From Emticicia aquatica (GTDB lineage: Bacteria; Bacteroidota; Bacteroidia; Cytophagales; Spirosomataceae): a stretch of DNA of 64,000 bases. Positions 33,436-41,843 of the stretch are shown piece after piece. The stretch lies in the NCBI RefSeq assembly GCF_923079645.1, contig NZ_CAKLPY010000001.1, positions 62,001-126,000 on the forward strand, written 5' to 3'. The number at the start of each line of letters is the position of its first letter. The stretch's first letter is position 1. The position numbers were made by a program, and so were the translations under genes. Under the pieces are notes generated by a model. It was not told where the DNA came from. It worked only from the letters and a program-made list of their open reading frames with translations, and did no database searches.

Positions 33436-35766
33436 ATGACAAGAAGTAAAGTTGTCGAAGCTAAACCTTATCTTTTTTTGCTGCTTACGAGCATAAGTTT
33501 GGCGACAATTTCGTGGAATTGTACGAGTTCTTCAGCCAAAACGGGTGCTATTCCCGATGAAGTTGATTACAATTTTCATATTCGCCCAATTTTATCTGAC
33601 CGATGTTTCAAATGTCACGGGCCAGATGTCAGTAAACAAGAAGCCAATTTACGTTTGGATACGCCCGAAGGTGCGTATGCTGCTTTAAAAGAACACCCAA
33701 ACAACCATGCAATTGTGCCAGGAGATTTGGATGCTTCGGAGGTTTATCGACGAATAATTTCTAAAGATTCGACATTACGAATGCCACCGCCTGAGTCGAA
33801 TCTAAAATTGACTCAACATGAAATCGAACTCATTGGGAAATGGATAAAACAAGGGGCAAAATATAAACCTCATTGGGCTTTTATTGCTCCTAAAAAAGCA
33901 AAACTGCCCGAAGCAGACAATGACTGGGTGAAAAATGAAATTGATAATTTCGTTTACAGCAAAATGGACGAAAAAGGTCTGAAACCTAACGATGAAGCAG
34001 ATAAAGAACATTTGTTAAAAAGAGTTAGTTTCGATCTAATTGGCTTACCACCAAGCATTGAAATGCAGGAGCGTTTCTTGAAAGATAATTCACCCAACGC
34101 TTATGAAAAAATTGTTGACGAACTCCTGAAAAACAAGCATTTTGGTGAAAAAATGGCAATTTCTTGGCTAGATGTTGCTCGTTATGCCGATTCACATGGT
34201 TATCAAGATGATGGTCTTCGTACGATGTGGCCATGGCGAGATTGGGTGATTCATGCCTTTAATGCTAATTATCCGTACAGCAAATTTCTGACTTGGCAAT
34301 TGGCGGGAGATTTATTGCCGAATTCGTCGAAAGAAATGTTGTTGGCAACAGGCTTTAACCGAAACCATAAAATTACGCAGGAAGGTGGTGTAATTGATGA
34401 AGAATACCGTATCGAATACGTAACTGACCGCACTAATACTTTTGGGAAATCATTTTTGGCATTAACTTTTGAATGTGCCCATTGCCACGACCATAAGTAT
34501 GACCCAATTTCACAAAAAGATTATTATCGAACCTTCGCTTTTTTTAATCAAGTGCCAGAAAAAGGGCTTTTTGGAACAATTGACGCTTCGTTTGCCGACC
34601 CTCCAAACATGAAAATCACAACTGAAGATGTAAAGTCTATCTTGAAATTTATCAATAAAAAGGATACGGCTAAAGTAATGGTAATGGTGATGAAAGATAG
34701 CTCAAAAGTACGTCCAACGTATGTGCTGAATCGAGGGAATTATGATTCGCATGGTGAAGTTGTTGGCGTTGGAATTCCGAAAAGTATCTTACCATTTGAT
34801 ACCACAAAACTAGAGAAAAACCGATTGGGTTTAGCAAAATGGATGCTAGATGAAAAAAATCCGTTGACAGCAAGAGTATATGTCAATCGAATTTGGGCGT
34901 CATTTTTTGGTAGAGGAATCGTAAAAACATTAGGCGATTTTGGTATGCAAGGAGATTTGCCTTCTCACCCTGAATTGCTCGATTGGTTAGCGGTAGATTT
35001 TCGTGAAAATGGATGGAATGTAAAGCGTTTGGTGAAGCAAATCGTTATGTCGGCAACTTACCGCCAATCATCAAACATAACGGATAAACACTTAAAAATC
35101 GACCCAGAAAATATATTTTTGGCTCGAGCAACTCGTTTGCGTTTTCCTGCTGAAAATGTACGTGACCATGTTTTGGCAAGTACTGGCGTTTTGAACGATG
35201 AAATTGGTGGCCCGAGCGTAAAACCATACCAGCCAAAAGGTCTTTGGGAAGTGGCTACGTCAGGGCGTGGAACTTTGGCAAGATATGTTCAAGACCATGA
35301 TTCCGAACTCTACCGTAGAGGAATGTACGTATTCATTAAGCGAACTGTTCCACCTCCTTCAATGCTAATTTTTGATGCCAGTAATCGTGACCAATGCGAG
35401 GTTCAACGCAGCCGAACAAATACACCTTTACAGGCTTTGGTGATGATGAACGACCCCCAAACAATGGAAGGTTCGAGGGTTTTGGCTGAAAATCTGATGT
35501 TAGAAAATATTCCCTTGGAAAGTAAGCTAGAAAAAGCTTTCCGAAAAATCATTTGCCGAAAACCAAAAGCTAAAGAATTAGATATTTTGACACAGTATTT
35601 TGAATCAGAAAAAGAGTTTTTTGCCAAAAATACCAAAAAAACTGACAAAATGCTTAGCATTGGTGAGTATAAACGCAAAGAAGTAAAAGATAAAAATGCA
35701 ACTGCGGCTCTGATGCAAACCATTCAAATGATTTTTAATATGGAAGAAGCGATTGTTAGGAGTTAA
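33436..35766 (+). CDS. Cytochrome/DUF1549/DUF1553 protein of planctomycete type
   Basis: ATG 33436 (776 residues) is preferred to an upstream TTG. A lipoprotein-like signal ends near ISWNC (Cys 29). Next comes a planctomycete-type cytochrome c domain with CFKCHGPD at 57-64 and RMPPPESN as probable Met ligand, then DUF1549 (about 155-370: DVARYADSHGYQDDG, and ALTFECAHCHDHKYDPIS with a second CxxCH, CAHCH) and DUF1553 (about 465-735: NPLTARVYVNRIWASFFGRG, ATYRQSS). Both CxxCH motifs could bind heme. Function of DUF1549/1553 proteins is unknown; they nearly always accompany DUF1501 genes, as here 52 bp downstream. Membrane or periplasmic oxidation of sugars or sulfated glycans is a guess. Confidence 0.88.
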   Translation: MTRSKVVEAKPYLFLLLTSISLATISWNCTSSSAKTGAIPDEVDYNFHIRPILSDRCFKCHGPDVSKQEANLRLDTPEGAYAALKEHPNNHAIVPGDLDASEVYRRIISKDSTLRMPPPESNLKLTQHEIELIGKWIKQGAKYKPHWAFIAPKKAKLPEADNDWVKNEIDNFVYSKMDEKGLKPNDEADKEHLLKRVSFDLIGLPPSIEMQERFLKDNSPNAYEKIVDELLKNKHFGEKMAISWLDVARYADSHGYQDDGLRTMWPWRDWVIHAFNANYPYSKFLTWQLAGDLLPNSSKEMLLATGFNRNHKITQEGGVIDEEYRIEYVTDRTNTFGKSFLALTFECAHCHDHKYDPISQKDYYRTFAFFNQVPEKGLFGTIDASFADPPNMKITTEDVKSILKFINKKDTAKVMVMVMKDSSKVRPTYVLNRGNYDSHGEVVGVGIPKSILPFDTTKLEKNRLGLAKWMLDEKNPLTARVYVNRIWASFFGRGIVKTLGDFGMQGDLPSHPELLDWLAVDFRENGWNVKRLVKQIVMSATYRQSSNITDKHLKIDPENIFLARATRLRFPAENVRDHVLASTGVLNDEIGGPSVKPYQPKGLWEVATSGRGTLARYVQDHDSELYRRGMYVFIKRTVPPPSMLIFDASNRDQCEVQRSRTNTPLQALVMMNDPQTMEGSRVLAENLMLENIPLESKLEKAFRKIICRKPKAKELDILTQYFESEKEFFAKNTKKTDKMLSIGEYKRKEVKDKNATAALMQTIQMIFNMEEAIVRS

Positions 35767-35818
35767 GAATGCGAATGAGTAGCCGATTATAAAGATTAAT
35801 TTCAATTCATTGAATTAT

Positions 35819-37270
35819 ATGCAAAACGAATTTTTCAAAAATAGATTGAATATCACCCGAAGACACTTTTTGGGTAAAACCGCTGCTGGAATCGGTAGTA
35901 TGGCTTTGGGTTCATTATTGATGCCAAGTTTATTTAAAGGTGAAGAAAACCTCGACGAATTGCCTTTAGGTTTGCCACATTTTGCCCCAAAAGCCAAGCG
36001 TGTTATTTACTTGTTTCAGAATGGAGCACCATCGCAACTTGAAACTTTTGATTATAAGCCAACGCTTACAAAAATGATGGGTCAAGATTTGCCTACTTCA
36101 ATCAGAAATGGACAAAGATTGACAGGCATGACTTCCAATCAAACCAAATTTCCGTTGATGGGTTCAATTTTTGACTTTCATCAATATGGTCAATCTGGGG
36201 CTTGGGTGAGTGATTTATTTCCCAATATGGCAAAAATCGTTGACGACCTTTGTATCGTCAAAACAATGAATACCGATGCCATCAATCATGACCCCGCTCT
36301 GACTTTCTTGCAAACAGGAGCCCAAGTTGGTAACCGTCCAAGTATGGGTGCATGGGCAAGTTATGGTTTGGGAAGTGAAAACAAAAACCTTCCAGCTTTT
36401 TGCGTTTTACTTTCTCGTGGGCGTGGTAATGGCCAAGGCGTTTACTCAAAATTATGGACAAACGGTTTCTTGGATTCTACGCATCAAGGTGTGGTTTTTA
36501 GTAGTGGCGAAGACCCAATTTTGTATTTGAATGACCCTGAAGGCACTGATAAAATTGCTCGTCGCAGAATGCTAGATAAATTGGCCGAATTGAATCATTT
36601 GGGTTTTGAAGAAAACGGTGACCCAGAAGTGCAAGCGAAAGTGCAGCAGTATGAAATGGCGTACCGAATGCAAACAGCCGTACCAGAACTCACCGATTTA
36701 TCAAAAGAACCTGACCATATTATAAAAATGTATGGCCCCGAATGTTTAGTGCCAGGAACTTACGCAGCTAATGCTCTTTTAGCTAGAAAATTGTCTGAAT
36801 CTGGTGTAAGATTTGTACAATTGTACCACCAAGGTTGGGACCAACACGGAAATCTTCCTGGAGAAATGCCTCTACAAGCCCAAGATGTTGACCGTGCGTC
36901 GGCAGCTTTGATTACGGATTTAAAACAACGTGGACTTTTAGATGAAACTTTAGTGATTTGGGGTGGCGAATTTGGTCGAACTAATTATTGTCAAGGAACA
37001 TTCACGAAAGATAATTATGGCCGAGACCATCATCCAAGAGCGTACAGTATTTGGATGGCAGGAGGCGGTGTAAAACCAGGAACAGTTTATGGCGAAACCG
37101 ATGAATTTGGCTATAATATTGTGCGTGACCCTGTACATATTCACGATTTCCATGCAACGGTTATGCACCTCATGGGCCTCAACCACGAGCAATTGACGTT
37201 CAAGCATTTAGGTAGAAGATACCGATTGACTGATGTGGCGGGAAAAGTAATTTCGGGATTAATGGCGTAA
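35819..37270 (+). CDS. DUF1501 (sulfatase-like fold) exported protein
   Basis: Start ATG 35819 gives 483 residues; a TTG nine bases earlier is less likely. The N-terminus has a Tat-like signal, NITRRHFLGKTAAGIGSMAL. The body is DUF1501: RVIYLFQNGAPSQLETFDYK near 60-80, NHDPALTFLQTGAQ near 160, QLYHQGWDQHGNLPGE near 340, LVIWGGEFGRTNYCQG near 380 and GRDHHPRAYSIWMAGGGVKPG near 405. The His/Asp residues suggest an alkaline-phosphatase-superfamily metal site. It follows the DUF1549/DUF1553 gene with no terminator, the widespread pairing of these families. The substrate is unknown. Confidence 0.9.
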   Translation: MQNEFFKNRLNITRRHFLGKTAAGIGSMALGSLLMPSLFKGEENLDELPLGLPHFAPKAKRVIYLFQNGAPSQLETFDYKPTLTKMMGQDLPTSIRNGQRLTGMTSNQTKFPLMGSIFDFHQYGQSGAWVSDLFPNMAKIVDDLCIVKTMNTDAINHDPALTFLQTGAQVGNRPSMGAWASYGLGSENKNLPAFCVLLSRGRGNGQGVYSKLWTNGFLDSTHQGVVFSSGEDPILYLNDPEGTDKIARRRMLDKLAELNHLGFEENGDPEVQAKVQQYEMAYRMQTAVPELTDLSKEPDHIIKMYGPECLVPGTYAANALLARKLSESGVRFVQLYHQGWDQHGNLPGEMPLQAQDVDRASAALITDLKQRGLLDETLVIWGGEFGRTNYCQGTFTKDNYGRDHHPRAYSIWMAGGGVKPGTVYGETDEFGYNIVRDPVHIHDFHATVMHLMGLNHEQLTFKHLGRRYRLTDVAGKVISGLMA

Positions 37271-37327
37271 ATGTGTCAATGTTTTAGGCATTGATACATT
37301 AATTATTCATTATTTATAATTAATTAG

Positions 37328-39478
37328 ATGGTTCGTTTTTATAAAATCTCATCCTACTTATTATTTTGTTTCAATCTATTATTGCTTTTCTTTTTGCTAT
37401 TTGAAGCACAAGTTAGCCTACCTTTTTGGATGAGTCCAATTGGACGAATGCACCCTTTATTGCTGCATTTACCCATTGGTTTTTCAGTTATTTTGCTTGT
37501 TTTTCTATTATTGAAAAATGAATTTGAAGCAAAAACTTACGAGGTTATTGTAAAATTATTACTCACACTAACAGCACTTACTGCTTCAATTGTGGCATTA
37601 ATGGGCTTTTTTCTGTCAAAAGAAGGTGGCTATGACGCAGATTCATTGCAAATTCATAAATGGACAGGAACAGCCGTGAGTATTTTGAGTTATGCTATTT
37701 CGCTTTTTTCTGAACAAATACAATTCACATCAAAAAATTATGGTGCTTGGGGTTTGCTGGCATCAATAGCTATTGCTGGGCATTTTGGAGCAGATATTAC
37801 ACATGGAGAAAACTATCTTTTTGAAGCTTTTCAAACCCAAAAAGAAATACCGCAGTTTTCCGAAAACAACACACTCTACGAAGCTGCAATTTTTCCGATT
37901 TTTGAAACAAAATGCCTAAACTGCCATAATGACCAAAAAGTAAAAGGTGAACTGAATATGAGCAGTATTCAAAAAATAATGAAAGGTGGTAAAAATGGAG
38001 CTATTTGGAAAGTTGGAGATGTCCTCAACAGTCATATAATACAGCGGGCAAATTTACCATTAGATGAAAAAGAACACATGCCTCCGAAAGGAAAACCACA
38101 ACTGAGAACTGATGAAATTGATTTGTTGAAGGCATGGATAAATGAAGGGGCGGATGTTAAAAAGACCATTAAAGCGTATTTAGCAAGTTCGGAAACCAAA
38201 AAATTAGCCTTGAAATTTATTAACATGAAAGCTTCAAAAAGCGAAACCAAAGTTTATGCTTTTTCGATGCCATCAGAATCAAATTTAAAAGAAGTAAATA
38301 CACCTTTTTGTTCTGTTTTTCAATTTTCAAATGGCTCGCCAGCTTTGCAAGCTGATTTTTTTGTGAGTAAAAAATACGACCGCAAAAATTTAGAAAATCT
38401 ATCCAAAGTTAGCGAACAATTGGTGATTTTGAACCTTGCAAAAATGCCTGTTAAAGATGAAGACCTTGCGTTGATTGCCAATTTTCAGCATCTCGAAAGA
38501 TTAAATTTGAATCAAACGGATATTACAGGAAAAACTTTAGAACAATTAAAAAAATGCAAAAACTTGGAATCAATTGCATTGGCTGGAACAAAAGTTTCTA
38601 AGGATAATCTTCAAACACTACTAGATTTACCAAATTTGAAAGAAGTTTTTGTATGGAATACAGCGATTGATGAAGCTGCTGTAATTGATTTATCTAAAAA
38701 ATATACAAAAATTAGATTTGATAGGGGATGCCTTGATAACCCAAATGAGGTCTTAAAATTGAACCCGCCAATATTGGTAAATGAAGAGTTTATCATCAAA
38801 ACTAATACTCCAATAACCTTAAAACACACACTCAAAAACGTCAAGATTCGATACACGCTTGACGGTTCTGAGCCAGATTCGACGACAGTAAATATTTATG
38901 AAAAACCCATCATTATTGACAATTATACGAAACTCAAAGCGATTGCTACCAAAGAAAACTGGTATGCTAGCAAAAAAATAGAGTATAGTTTTTTCAAATC
39001 AAATTTTGTACCTGATAGCGTTTATATGACTAATTTGCCTGACCCAAAATATTCGGGTAAAGGGGGCGTTTCACTGTATGATTTGAAAAAAGGGCCAATT
39101 GATAATTTTTCTGATAAAGCATGGCTTGGATTTAGGGAAAAAGAATTTGCTACTTTGTTTGAGTTCAAGAATGCAAAGCCAATGAAAGGTTTGATAATCA
39201 GTTGTTTACAGAAAATGGATTCATTTATTATGATTCCTGCGATGGTTGAAGTTTGGGGAGGAAATTCAAAAAAAGATTTAAAAATTATTCAAAAAATTGT
39301 ATCAAAATTGCCTACTAAAATGGAAGGTAATGCCAATTTGGGGATTCAAATTCCTGTAAATAAAGGTACATTTAAAATGATAAAATTAGTGGTAAAACCG
39401 ATTCAAAAGCTACCTTCTTGGCATCCTGGGAAAGGCCAAAAAGCATGGTTTTTTGTTGATGAAGTGTTTTTTTACTAA
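37328..39478 (+). CDS. DUF2231 membrane domain / cytochrome c / LRR / chitobiase-like fusion
   Basis: The 716-residue protein has about five membrane segments (residues 8-165) with the motif GRMHPLLLHLPIGFSVILL of DUF2231-like proteins, then a planctomycete-type cytochrome c domain with CLNCHNDQKVKG at 196-207 and HMPPKGKPQL near 250. Leucine-rich repeats follow (about 375-455, e.g. FQHLERLNLNQTDITGKTLE), then a chitobiase-type Ig domain with IRYTLDGSEPDS near 515 and a C-terminal beta-rich domain. It looks like the membrane anchor that takes electrons from the partner enzymes toward the quinone or cytochrome pool. It ends the cluster with DUF1553 and DUF1501. Confidence 0.85.
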   Translation: MVRFYKISSYLLFCFNLLLLFFLLFEAQVSLPFWMSPIGRMHPLLLHLPIGFSVILLVFLLLKNEFEAKTYEVIVKLLLTLTALTASIVALMGFFLSKEGGYDADSLQIHKWTGTAVSILSYAISLFSEQIQFTSKNYGAWGLLASIAIAGHFGADITHGENYLFEAFQTQKEIPQFSENNTLYEAAIFPIFETKCLNCHNDQKVKGELNMSSIQKIMKGGKNGAIWKVGDVLNSHIIQRANLPLDEKEHMPPKGKPQLRTDEIDLLKAWINEGADVKKTIKAYLASSETKKLALKFINMKASKSETKVYAFSMPSESNLKEVNTPFCSVFQFSNGSPALQADFFVSKKYDRKNLENLSKVSEQLVILNLAKMPVKDEDLALIANFQHLERLNLNQTDITGKTLEQLKKCKNLESIALAGTKVSKDNLQTLLDLPNLKEVFVWNTAIDEAAVIDLSKKYTKIRFDRGCLDNPNEVLKLNPPILVNEEFIIKTNTPITLKHTLKNVKIRYTLDGSEPDSTTVNIYEKPIIIDNYTKLKAIATKENWYASKKIEYSFFKSNFVPDSVYMTNLPDPKYSGKGGVSLYDLKKGPIDNFSDKAWLGFREKEFATLFEFKNAKPMKGLIISCLQKMDSFIMIPAMVEVWGGNSKKDLKIIQKIVSKLPTKMEGNANLGIQIPVNKGTFKMIKLVVKPIQKLPSWHPGKGQKAWFFVDEVFFY

Positions 39479-39519
39479 TATTGACGAGTTGTAGCGTAGT
39501 TAATTATTCAATAGATTTA

Positions 39520-40002
39520 ATGCCAAATAAATGTTTTTGTGGTTCAAATAATTCGTTTTCAGATTGTTGTGAACCAATTATTAAAAGAGAAAAATCAGCT
39601 ATAACGGCTGAGCAATTGATGCGTTCGAGATATTCGGCTTATGTAGTTGTTGAAACTAAATATTTACTCGCAAGTACTTACCCGTCGCAACAAAAAAACT
39701 TTGATGAAGCTGATATAAAAGCTTGGGCAATTGCTAATAAATGGCAAAAATTAGAAATTATTTCGACTAAAAAAGGGCAAATCAATGATGAAGTTGGCGA
39801 AGTTGAATTCAAAGCATTTTACATTGATTCTGATGGAACACCACAAATGCATCACGAAAATTCTACATTTGTAAAAGAAGCTGGAAAATGGTTTTATTTA
39901 AGCGGAATTTTCAATCCAAAAAATACTGCACAGACACAAAACAGAAATGATTTTTGTGCCTGTGGAAGTGGTAAAAAATATAAAAAATGTTGTGGAAAGT
40001 AA
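39520..40002 (+). CDS. YchJ-family protein with SEC-C zinc motifs
   Basis: The start is placed at ATG 39520 (160 residues); an open TTG 13 codons earlier lacks support. The N-terminal MPNKCFCGSNNSFSDCC and the C-terminal NDFCACGSGKKYKKCCGK are both SEC-C motifs (CxCx8CC style) that bind zinc, enclosing an NTF2-like YchJ domain with TAEQLMRSRYSAYVVVE and WQKLEIISTKKG. YchJ-like proteins are widespread and poorly understood; SEC-C motifs mediate contacts with SecB or ribosomes. It follows the redox cluster and converges on mazF with 20 bp between stops. Confidence 0.92.
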   Translation: MPNKCFCGSNNSFSDCCEPIIKREKSAITAEQLMRSRYSAYVVVETKYLLASTYPSQQKNFDEADIKAWAIANKWQKLEIISTKKGQINDEVGEVEFKAFYIDSDGTPQMHHENSTFVKEAGKWFYLSGIFNPKNTAQTQNRNDFCACGSGKKYKKCCGK

Positions 40003-40022
40003 ACTTTGGAATGAAGGGATAT

Positions 40023-40364
40023 TCAAAATTTAAACATTTCTTCAAGAGTTTTACAGACCTTTGCACAAGTCAATGTATCAAGTATACCTAATTTTTCTAC
40101 TAATCTGATTGTTTTATCAACAGCCCGAATTTGGTCTAAAGCTACCTGACCATTTTGATTGTCAAATTGACAGTCTACACGAGTTGGAAAACCCTTTTGA
40201 CTATGAGTCAGTGGAGCAACAAGTACAGTTTTTAGGTTTTTGTTGACCTCATTAGGTGAAATAACTAGGCAGGGGCGGGTTTTAGTGATTTCACCTCCTT
40301 GTGTTGGGTCAAGAGTAACACGCCAAACTTCAAAACGTTTAACTACAATGTTTGTAGCCTTCAT
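40023..40364 (-). CDS. mazF: MazF/PemK-type endoribonuclease toxin
   Basis: ATG 40364 (113 residues) overlaps the mazE stop by four bases (ATGA); an ATG three codons earlier is also possible. The protein shows the MazF pattern: RFEVWRVTLDPTQGGEITKT near 9-28, RPCLVISPNEVNKNLKTVLV, the strand VDCQFDNQNGQVALDQIRAV and a C-terminal helix LTCAKVCKTLEEMF. Such toxins cut mRNA at short sequence sites. The antitoxin precedes it in the same operon. The module lies in a short gap between carbohydrate gene clusters. Confidence 0.93.
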   Translation of the reverse strand: MKATNIVVKRFEVWRVTLDPTQGGEITKTRPCLVISPNEVNKNLKTVLVAPLTHSQKGFPTRVDCQFDNQNGQVALDQIRAVDKTIRLVEKLGILDTLTCAKVCKTLEEMFKF

Positions 40365-40645
40365 AGAATCCATTCATTTTCAGCCTCATCTAATAATTTA
40401 CTAGTGATGACATCAATTGGCTCTATTTCTTCAAATATATCTCCTTCTGGTTCATCGCCATTAGCAATAGCGTGTTTAAATGCTTCATCCCAGCCTTGTC
40501 GTGGTTTATTTTTAGTTGAGCGTAACAAAATAAAATCACCTAAAACTTCCACATCTACTTCGTCAGTAATACCACAGCTAGCTAATATGGCTTTAGGAAT
40601 CAAAACCCCATTTGGATTTCCTATTTTTTTGACTGTATGAATCAT
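40361..40645 (-). CDS. mazE: MazE/AbrB-type antitoxin
   Basis: The 94-residue product has an N-terminal swapped-hairpin AbrB DNA-binding domain (KKIGNPNGVLIPKAILASCG, then DEVDVEVLGDFILL) and an acidic C-terminal tail (GDEPEGDIFEEIEPIDVITS) suited to neutralising MazF. It is the first gene of the pair and its N-terminal domain would repress the operon by binding upstream of 40645. No distinct operator was identified. Confidence 0.92.
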   Translation of the reverse strand: MIHTVKKIGNPNGVLIPKAILASCGITDEVDVEVLGDFILLRSTKNKPRQGWDEAFKHAIANGDEPEGDIFEEIEPIDVITSKLLDEAENEWIL

Positions 40646-40705
40646 ATTATTTGTATTGATGTTGTAGCAAATGTAATAACATAGCTTAAAATTTCAAAGA
40701 GATAT

Positions 40706-41365
40706 TTACAGTACCTTCAACAATCCAAAAGCATCGGGGCGATGGAATCGTGGGGTTGCTCCACTCATAGTTGGACTCCAACATAAATATGCACACGTAT
40801 TGGGTGTACCTTTCCAATCGGAATTTGTATGCGATTTTAAAGAAATAATTCGGTAAAAATTGATGCGATAATTTTCACTTTTTCCTCCTAATAAATCCCA
40901 AGGAATTTGCATTTTTCCTGACCAACTGTCTTTAGTTTTCGTTATGGAATGAATAATTTTAGCTTCTTTGTGCGACACAAATTGACAACTTTTTGGAGCT
41001 TCTTTTGTTGGGTTTTCTATCCATCCTGCAAAAATAACATTATTCGGATTGATTTCTAATTCTAAATAACGCGTTGGAGTTTTGCTGCCTTCTGCCACGA
41101 AAAGTTCAAAAACCTCTTGGTTATACATTTCGCTATTGTGTTGATTATAAGTATTTTGATTCACAAATGGATTTTGTTTACAATCAAATTCAACCCATAA
41201 AAAATGCTCGTCGGCTTTTAGTTTTACTGTTGTTTCTTGTGTAGCTTCTTTTCCATCTGTTGCATTGCTGAAATGGTTTTCAGGAATTTTTTTCCATTCA
41301 TTTTTTGATAAGTTTATGGTTGGTGTAATCATTGCAGAAAGAAAAAGGTATAAAAGTGTTAACAT
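40706..41365 (-). CDS. Carbohydrate-binding family 9-like protein
   Basis: The 219-residue product begins with a hydrophobic stretch (MLTLLYLFLSAMITPTI) and continues as a CBM9/DOMON-like beta-sandwich: EHFLWVEFDCKQNPFV near 73, QEVFELFVAEGSKTPTRYLE near 102-121, LEINPNNVIFAGWIEN and WSGKMQIPWDLLGG near 163. It ends with CAYLCWSPTMSGATPRFHRP, a segment typical of this family. No catalytic part is present. It follows the membrane-protein gene after 8 bp and the GH30 gene, so it probably helps bind or process the GH30 substrate at the cell surface or in the periplasm. Confidence 0.82.
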   Translation of the reverse strand: MLTLLYLFLSAMITPTINLSKNEWKKIPENHFSNATDGKEATQETTVKLKADEHFLWVEFDCKQNPFVNQNTYNQHNSEMYNQEVFELFVAEGSKTPTRYLELEINPNNVIFAGWIENPTKEAPKSCQFVSHKEAKIIHSITKTKDSWSGKMQIPWDLLGGKSENYRINFYRIISLKSHTNSDWKGTPNTCAYLCWSPTMSGATPRFHRPDAFGLLKVL

Positions 41366-41373
41366 GTGTTTAT

Positions 41374-41823
41374 TTATTTCAAATCATTAGGTATTTCTTG
41401 ACAAAATTTATTGATGTTTGGCGAGAATAAAATTACCAAAACCCAAAAAGTTGGAATCAAAACTGTCCAAATATATTGGTATTCACTCACCATTAAATAC
41501 GGATTTGTAGTCGAATTTCCATCATCTACGAGTAATTGCCGTTGTAAGCCTCTGTAAATCTGAATGAAAAGTGGAGCAACAATTCCCCATCTTACAGAAA
41601 TATTATAATTAAGTTTTTTTCTGCTATAAATTAATGAAAAAATAAAATACAGCCCAAACATATAACCCATTGCAGGTAACCAACCTGTATATTTAATCGT
41701 TTTTGCCCAAGTATCTTTTGCTAATATTGTTGGTAAAAAATAACTCAAAAAAGTTGTTAGTAATGAAAAAATTGTAAAAGCCTTTAATTCAAAAGGTGCG
41801 AGGTCGAATTTTTTTAAAATCAT
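41374..41823 (-). CDS. Small integral membrane protein of unknown function
   Basis: ATG 41823 gives 149 residues; a TTG that overlaps the GH30 stop is less likely. Four hydrophobic segments are visible: about 12-34, 49-65, 82-98 and 115-135 (e.g. YIWTVLIPTFWVLVILF). Between segments three and four lies a charged loop (RGLQRQLLVDDGNSTTN). I do not recognise a family. It sits 20 bp after GH30 and 8 bp before the CBM9-like gene, so the three are probably one operon. Confidence 0.7.
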   Translation of the reverse strand: MILKKFDLAPFELKAFTIFSLLTTFLSYFLPTILAKDTWAKTIKYTGWLPAMGYMFGLYFIFSLIYSRKKLNYNISVRWGIVAPLFIQIYRGLQRQLLVDDGNSTTNPYLMVSEYQYIWTVLIPTFWVLVILFSPNINKFCQEIPNDLK

Positions 41824-41843
41824 TTGAGTGAAGTAAAAAAAAT

